Shown piece after piece: positions 60,408 through 64,000 of a stretch of DNA of 64,000 nt. A program made the position numbers and the translations under genes. Positions within the stretch are counted from its first letter, which is position 1, and the number at the start of each line of letters is the position of its first letter. The stretch comes from Tepidisphaeraceae bacterium. Lineage in GTDB: Bacteria; Planctomycetota; Phycisphaerae; Tepidisphaerales; Tepidisphaeraceae. The stretch lies in NCBI GenBank assembly GCA_035998445.1, contig DASYHQ010000047.1, positions 24,660 to 88,659 on the forward strand. Direction: 5' to 3'. The notes beneath the pieces were generated by a model, which searched no databases, had not been told where the DNA came from, and worked only from the letters and a program-made list of their open reading frames with translations.

Positions 60408-60794
60408 ATGATTCAGCAGCAAACAGAAGTCGACATTGCCGACAACACCGGCGCGAAGCGCGCGATGTGCATCAAGGTGCTCGGCGGCTCGTCAAGCAGT
60501 GGCAAGTTCAAGCGTCGCGTGGCGACCGTGGGCGACATCATCATCTGCGCGGTGAAGAAGTCGATCCCGGCCGGCGAGGTGAAGAACGGTGAGATCATCC
60601 GTTGCGTCGTGGTACGCACGAAGCAACCGACGATGCGGCCCGACGGCAGCTACGTCCGCTTCGACCACAACGCCGCCGTCGTGATCGACAAGGAAAACAA
60701 CCCGCGCGGCACCCGCATCTTCGGCGCCGTGGCCCGCGAGCTTCGCGACAAGAACTTCATGAAGATCGTGTCGCTGGCGAGCGAAGTGGTGTAG
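60408..60794 (+). CDS. rplN: 50S ribosomal protein L14
   Basis: A 128-residue L14 (usual 122): [40 protein letters not shown] and [20 protein letters not shown]. It forms an intersubunit bridge and is the first spc-operon gene in E. coli; here it is continuous with the S10 part. GGAG lies 8 nt upstream. Confidence 0.96.
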   Translation: MIQQQTEVDIADNTGAKRAMCIKVLGGSSSSGKFKRRVATVGDIIICAVKKSIPAGEVKNGEIIRCVVVRTKQPTMRPDGSYVRFDHNAAVVIDKENNPRGTRIFGAVARELRDKNFMKIVSLASEVV

Positions 60795-60797
60795 TGA

Positions 60798-60893
60798 ATC
60801 GCCGAATGCCAGTTGCCGAACGCCGAATGAACGGCTTCGACGACTGAATTTCCATTCGGCAACCAGCATTTGGCAATCGGCAATTGGAATTCA
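60798..60893. repeat. GCCGAATGCC / GGCATTCGGC-type word spacer before rplX
   Basis: AATCGCCGAATGCCAGTTGCCGAACGCCGAATG on the left and CATTCGGCAACCAGCATTTGGC then AATCGGCAATTGG on the right form a long imperfect hairpin over the whole 100-bp gap, ending 2-4 nt before the rplX start. Confidence 0.75.
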
Positions 60894-60894
60894 G

Positions 60895-61227
60895 ATGGCA
60901 CGACACATTAAATCCGGCGACACCGTCATGGTGACCACCGGCGGTGACAAGGGTAAGACGGGCAAGGTCTTGAAGGTCCTCACGAAGGACAATAAGGTCC
61001 TCGTCGAGGGCATCAACCGTGTGTGGAAGCACGTGAAGCCCAGCCAGCGCTCGCCGCAAGGTGGCCGGCTTCAGAAGGAAGCCCCGATCCAGATCAGCAA
61101 CGTGATGCCGATCGACCCCGCGACCGGCAAGGGCACGCGGGTGAAGTTCGAGAACCGCGATGGCGCCAAGCACCGCGTGGCCGTCAAGGGTGGCTCGAGC
61201 CTGGGCACCCTAGTTAAGAACAAGTAA
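60895..61227 (+). CDS. rplX: 50S ribosomal protein L24
   Basis: A 110-residue L24 with KOW motif [20 protein letters not shown] and [20 protein letters not shown], then [20 protein letters not shown]. It starts 50S assembly. Spacer upstream is repeat-derived with TGGAA near the start. Confidence 0.96.
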   Translation: MARHIKSGDTVMVTTGGDKGKTGKVLKVLTKDNKVLVEGINRVWKHVKPSQRSPQGGRLQKEAPIQISNVMPIDPATGKGTRVKFENRDGAKHRVAVKGGSSLGTLVKNK

Positions 61228-61260
61228 CGGTTCGTTCGGAACCGCTAGCGGTTTAGCCGC
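61228..61260. repeat. GGTTCGTTCGGAACC / GCTAGCGGTTTAGC hairpins
   Basis: CGGTTCGTTCGGAACCGC is a 6-bp stem hairpin, overlapping CGCTAGCGG and followed by TTTAGCCGC, in the 59-bp rplX-rplE spacer. Confidence 0.5.
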
Positions 61261-61286
61261 ATTTTCAGAGAGATACGAGGCCTATC

Positions 61287-61982
61287 ATGGCAGAAGAAAA
61301 GAAGAAAGCAGCCAAGCCCAGTGCTGAGGAGATCGCCGCCCGCAAGGCCGCCGCCAAGGCTGCCAAGTCGGGTCCCGCGGTTGACACGGGTGAGGACAAG
61401 GACACCCTTCCGGTCCCGCCGGCCCGTCTGGAAGCGGTTTACCGCACCAAGATCGTGCCGCAGCTGAAGCAGCAGTTCGGGCACACGAACACCTTCGCCG
61501 TCCCCCGGTTGGAGAAAATCGTGATCTCGATGGGCCTCGGCAAGGCGGTCACCGCCGGCGAGAAGGGCAAGATGGAACTGGCCGAGCGCGACCTGTCGGT
61601 CATCGCCGGTCAGAAGCCCGTCCGCTGCAAGGCCAAGAAGAGCGTCGCGAACTTCAAGGTTCGCGAAGGCATGGAGACGGGCCTGAAGGTCACGCTGCGT
61701 GGAAACCGCATGTACGAGTTCCTGGACCGCCTGATCACGCTGGCGATCCCCCGCGTGAAGGACTTCCGCGGCCTGAACCCCAACGGGTTCGACAAGTCCG
61801 GGAACTACAACTTTGGCCTGACGGAGCAGACGGTGTTCCCCGAGGTCGACGCCGCGAACCTGACGCACCAGCAGGGCATGAACATCACGGTCGTCACGAC
61901 GGCCAAGAAGGTCGAAGAGGGCCGCGAGCTGCTGAAGGGTTTCGGGTTCCCGTTCCGCGAGACCGCCAAGGAAGCCAAGTAA
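61287..61982 (+). CDS. rplE: 50S ribosomal protein L5 with extended N-terminus
   Basis: A 231-residue L5, against 179 in E. coli. The core begins near residue 47 (PARLEAVYRTKIVPQLKQQF) and contains KIVISMGLGKAVTAGEKGKM, AGQKPVRCKAKKSVANFKVR, RVKDFRGLNPNGFDKSGNYN and VVTTAKKVEEGRELLKGFGF. The first 45 residues are Lys/Ala/Glu-rich and disordered in appearance (EEKKKAAKPSAEEIAARKAA). L5 binds 5S rRNA. GAGG lies 6 nt upstream of this ATG, which supports the extension. Confidence 0.96.
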   Translation: MAEEKKKAAKPSAEEIAARKAAAKAAKSGPAVDTGEDKDTLPVPPARLEAVYRTKIVPQLKQQFGHTNTFAVPRLEKIVISMGLGKAVTAGEKGKMELAERDLSVIAGQKPVRCKAKKSVANFKVREGMETGLKVTLRGNRMYEFLDRLITLAIPRVKDFRGLNPNGFDKSGNYNFGLTEQTVFPEVDAANLTHQQGMNITVVTTAKKVEEGRELLKGFGFPFRETAKEAK

Positions 61983-61996
61983 CTTAGGAAACGATT

Positions 61997-62266
61997 ATGG
62001 CCACGAAAGCCTGGGTAGCAAAACAGAAGAAGCGCGAAGAGATGGTCGCCCGGTTCGCCGACATTCGGCATAAGCTGAAGAAGGAAAAGAACTACGCGGC
62101 CCTCAGCAACCTCCCGCGCGACGCCTCGCCGACCCGCTCGCACAATCGTTGCGAGCTGACCGGTCGGTCGAAGGGCACGCTGCGGAAGTTCAAGATCAGC
62201 CGCATCATGCTGCGTGAGCTGGCCCTGGCCGGCAAGATCCCGGGCATGAAGAAGGCTAGCTGGTAA
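61997..62266 (+). CDS. rpsN: 30S ribosomal protein S14 (zinc-free long form)
   Basis: An 89-residue S14 with [40 protein letters not shown] and [20 protein letters not shown]. Zinc CxxC pairs are absent, so it is the C-minus long form. It lies in the 30S head. TAGGAA upstream. Confidence 0.96.
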   Translation: MATKAWVAKQKKREEMVARFADIRHKLKKEKNYAALSNLPRDASPTRSHNRCELTGRSKGTLRKFKISRIMLRELALAGKIPGMKKASW

Positions 62267-62276
62267 GGACGAGAGA

Positions 62277-62365
62277 AGTGGACAGTGGTCAGTGGGCAGT
62301 GGTCGGTTTGAGACCACCAATGCTGCCGGATGAACTGACCACTGACAACTGACCACTAACAACTG
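62277..62365. repeat. CAGTGGTCAGTGG / CCACTGACAACTGACC tandem-word hairpin before rpsH
   Basis: AGTGGACAGTGGTCAGTGGGCAGTGGTC on the left pairs with GAACTGACCACTGACAACTG and ACCACTAACAACTGG on the right. It ends 11 nt before rpsH, which lacks a Shine-Dalgarno. Confidence 0.85.
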
Positions 62366-62375
62366 GTTTTTGACG

Positions 62376-62774
62376 ATGAACAATCAAGATCCCATCGCGG
62401 ATATGCTCACCCGGATTCGCAACGCCAACCGCGTTGGCCGGAAGTTCGTACAGATCAACAAGAGCAAGATCTGCACCGGTATCGCCCAAGTGCTGAAGGA
62501 CGAAGGTTACATCGAGGAATACGATGTGATCGACGACGGCATGCAGGGCACGCTGCGCGTGAAGCTGAAGTACAGCCTGAGCGGCGATAAGGTGATCCAC
62601 GAGATCGACCGCCAGAGCAAGCCAGGCCGCCGCATGTATCGCGCGGTCGAGGAGCTGCCCAAGGTCCTCAACGGCATGGGCATCGCCATCGTGTCGACCA
62701 GCAAGGGCGTCATGTCCGACCGCAAGGCCCGCGAGGCCAACGTCGGTGGCGAACTGCTCTGCACGGTCGCCTAA
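62376..62774 (+). CDS. rpsH: 30S ribosomal protein S8
   Basis: A 132-residue S8: NNQDPIADMLTRIRNANRVG, VIDDGMQGTLRVKLKYSLSG and the C-terminal GIAIVSTSKGVMSDRKAREA then NVGGELLCTVA. In E. coli it represses the spc genes. No ribosome-binding site is visible upstream of the ATG. Confidence 0.96.
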   Translation: MNNQDPIADMLTRIRNANRVGRKFVQINKSKICTGIAQVLKDEGYIEEYDVIDDGMQGTLRVKLKYSLSGDKVIHEIDRQSKPGRRMYRAVEELPKVLNGMGIAIVSTSKGVMSDRKAREANVGGELLCTVA

Positions 62775-62779
62775 CGAAC

Positions 62780-62810
62780 ATTTAGCCCTGAGCTTGGCTC
62801 AGGGTTACTC
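62780..62810. repeat. TTTAGCCCTGAGCTTGGCTCAGGGTTA hairpin
   Basis: A perfect CCCTGAGC-TTG-GCTCAGGG hairpin with TTTAG/TTACTC flanks, in the rpsH-rplF spacer, a clear member of the family at 54783 and 59697. Confidence 0.8.
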
Positions 62811-62870
62811 AACCGGAACCCGTCGGGGTCGTGAAACTCGACGCGAGGCCCACGGAAGCAAAGGTGAAAC

Positions 62871-63425
62871 ATGAGCCGTATTGGTAAGAAGCCCGTCCCG
62901 ATCGGATCCGCCAAGGTCGCCGTCAATGGTCAGAAGGTGAGCTTCGAGGGCCCCAAGGGCAAGCTCGAACTGAACGTTCACCCGTTGATCAGCGTGAAGC
63001 TGGACGCCGGGACGAAGGAGCTGGTCGTCACCCGTCCGAACGATGAGAAGCAGAGCAAGGCGCTGCACGGTCTGACCCGCGCGCTGCTCGCCAACAACAT
63101 CGTCGGCGTGACCGAGGGGTACAAGAAGACCCTGGAAGTCATCGGCGTTGGTTACAAGGCCGAGCTGCGGGGCAAGAAGTTGGTGCTGTCGGTTGGTTAC
63201 GCCAACCAGATCACGATGGACGTGCCCAACACCGTCGCGCTGGCGATGGAGGGCGCGAACAAGATCCACATCACCGGTGCCGATAAGCAGGCCGTCGGCC
63301 AGCTGGCGTCGGACATCCGCGACGTGCGCAAGCCCGAGCCGTACAAGGGCAAGGGCATCCGCTACGAAGGCGAAGCCGTCAAGATCAAGCCGGGCAAGGC
63401 GTTCGCCGGCGCTGGCGCGAAGTAA
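62871..63425 (+). CDS. rplF: 50S ribosomal protein L6
   Basis: A 184-residue L6 (E. coli 177): MSRIGKKPVPIGSAKVAVNG, KALHGLTRALLANNIVGVTE, YKKTLEVIGVGYKAELRGKK and the C-terminal RKPEPYKGKGIRYEGEAVKI. Two related domains; it lies near the factor-binding centre. AAGGTG lies 5 nt upstream. Confidence 0.97.
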   Translation: MSRIGKKPVPIGSAKVAVNGQKVSFEGPKGKLELNVHPLISVKLDAGTKELVVTRPNDEKQSKALHGLTRALLANNIVGVTEGYKKTLEVIGVGYKAELRGKKLVLSVGYANQITMDVPNTVALAMEGANKIHITGADKQAVGQLASDIRDVRKPEPYKGKGIRYEGEAVKIKPGKAFAGAGAK

Positions 63426-63430
63426 AAGTA

Positions 63431-63580
63431 TCGCGGAGTGCGGATTGCGGAGTGCGGGTTGGCAGATGCCATTTCGGCCCGCGTCCGAGCCGCCTAATTG
63501 GAGCTTGTGGACCTGGGTTAGCGCACAGCGGTTTGACGTCTTGTCTGTCGATCCGCAATCCGCAATCCGCAATCCGCAAT
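63431..63580. repeat. GCGGATTGCGGAGT / ATCCGCAATCCGCA tandem-word hairpin before rplR
   Basis: The 162-bp rplF-rplR spacer opens with GCGGAGTGCGGATTGCGGAG and ends with four copies of ATCCGCA (ATCCGCAATCCGCAATCCGC onward); about 90 bp of unrelated sequence lies between. The right arm ends 11 nt before rplR, which lacks a Shine-Dalgarno. Confidence 0.85.
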
Positions 63581-63587
63581 GTAAACG

Positions 63588-63962
63588 ATGGCCGACAAGA
63601 ACAAAGTCAAACAGGTCCGCTTCGAGCGGCGTAAGTTCAGCACGAGCAACGCGATCTTCGGCACGGGCGAGCGCCCGCGGCTGAGCGTGTTCCGCAGCGA
63701 CAAGCACATCTACGCGCAGATCATCGACGACTACACGGGCAAGACGCTCGTTGCCGCCGCGACGACCAGCGCTGAGACGCGTGGCGCCGAACTGAAGAAC
63801 GGTGGCAACATCGCCGCTGCCAAGAAGATCGGACTGACGATCGCCGAGCGCGCCAAGGCCGCCGGCATCACGAAGGTCGCCTTCGACCGCGGTGGTCGCA
63901 AGTACCACGGCCGCATCAAGGCCCTTGCCGACGCCGCCCGTGAGGGTGGGTTGTCGTTCTAA
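63588..63962 (+). CDS. rplR: 50S ribosomal protein L18
   Basis: A 124-residue L18 (E. coli 117): [40 protein letters not shown] and [20 protein letters not shown]. With L5 it binds 5S rRNA. Last complete gene of the window; rpsE would be expected next to the right. Confidence 0.96.
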   Translation: MADKNKVKQVRFERRKFSTSNAIFGTGERPRLSVFRSDKHIYAQIIDDYTGKTLVAAATTSAETRGAELKNGGNIAAAKKIGLTIAERAKAAGITKVAFDRGGRKYHGRIKALADAAREGGLSF

Positions 63963-63974
63963 TGTCGTCGGCGC

Positions 63975-64000
63975 GGCGGGGTCGCTTTAGCGACCCCGCC
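63975..64000. repeat. GGCGGGGTCGCTTTAGCGACCCCGCC palindrome
   Basis: An 11-bp perfect stem (GGCGGGGTCGC / GCGACCCCGCC) with TTTA centre right after rplR, cut by the window edge. It shares the TTTAGC core with the hairpins at 14112-14216. Confidence 0.75.

Overview
The window is a GC-rich bacterial chromosome segment. I place it in the Planctomycetota, most likely class Phycisphaerae (inference). The grounds are an LEPRTLLSA secretion motif on a large extracellular protein, a PilM-PilN fusion followed by two Gly/Met/Pro-rich pilus proteins, a DUF1570 peptidase, type III glutamine synthetase, and dense palindromic repeats between genes.

Layout. 1-1610: the end of an ECF sigma factor gene, an anti-sigma-like membrane protein and a secreted protein with a collagen-like tail. 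1641-2290: a composite repeat, present again inverted at 38013-38484. 2413-5379: an HTH-receiver regulator, a GalU-like enzyme, a small unknown, tRNA-Ala and an ArsR-type regulator. 5471-13137 (minus strand): an aerobic respiration cluster transcribed coxB, coxA, ctaA, ctaB, a cupredoxin lipoprotein, coxC and an ABC ATPase. 13359-14093: a TPR lipoprotein. 14329-20091 (minus): a three-gene pilus platform module. 20379-29719: Dtd, an acetyltransferase, a glycosyltransferase, an HD-GYP protein, a modular secreted glycosidase and a Uma2 nuclease. 29797-42365: LepA, two Amt channels, tRNA-Met, a MshEN protein, PabB, type III glutamine synthetase and a DUF481 outer membrane protein. 42594-54097: a PilZ-like protein, a candidate small RNA, a heptose epimerase, YchF, FolK, a DUF1570 peptidase, LysS, a Lol-type permease, PurN, LolD and IlvE. 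54335-63962: the S10-spc ribosomal protein operon from rpsJ to rplR in canonical order, running off the right edge.

How the genes fit together. The cox cluster supplies three oxidase subunits, both heme A enzymes and a blue-copper lipoprotein with amicyanin-type ligands, a plausible electron or copper carrier. Subunit I carries the YSHPAV signature of A2-type oxidases and has lost the usual D-channel entrance residues. Two ammonium channels and a glutamine synthetase within about 9 kb make a nitrogen-assimilation neighbourhood. PabB and FolK both serve folate synthesis.

The most unusual property is not one gene. At least six families of self-complementary repeats fill the gaps between genes. 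They occupy most spacers of the ribosomal operon, where in four cases they replace the Shine-Dalgarno region, and they have entered coding sequence in frame at least twice (coxC and the DUF1570 gene).
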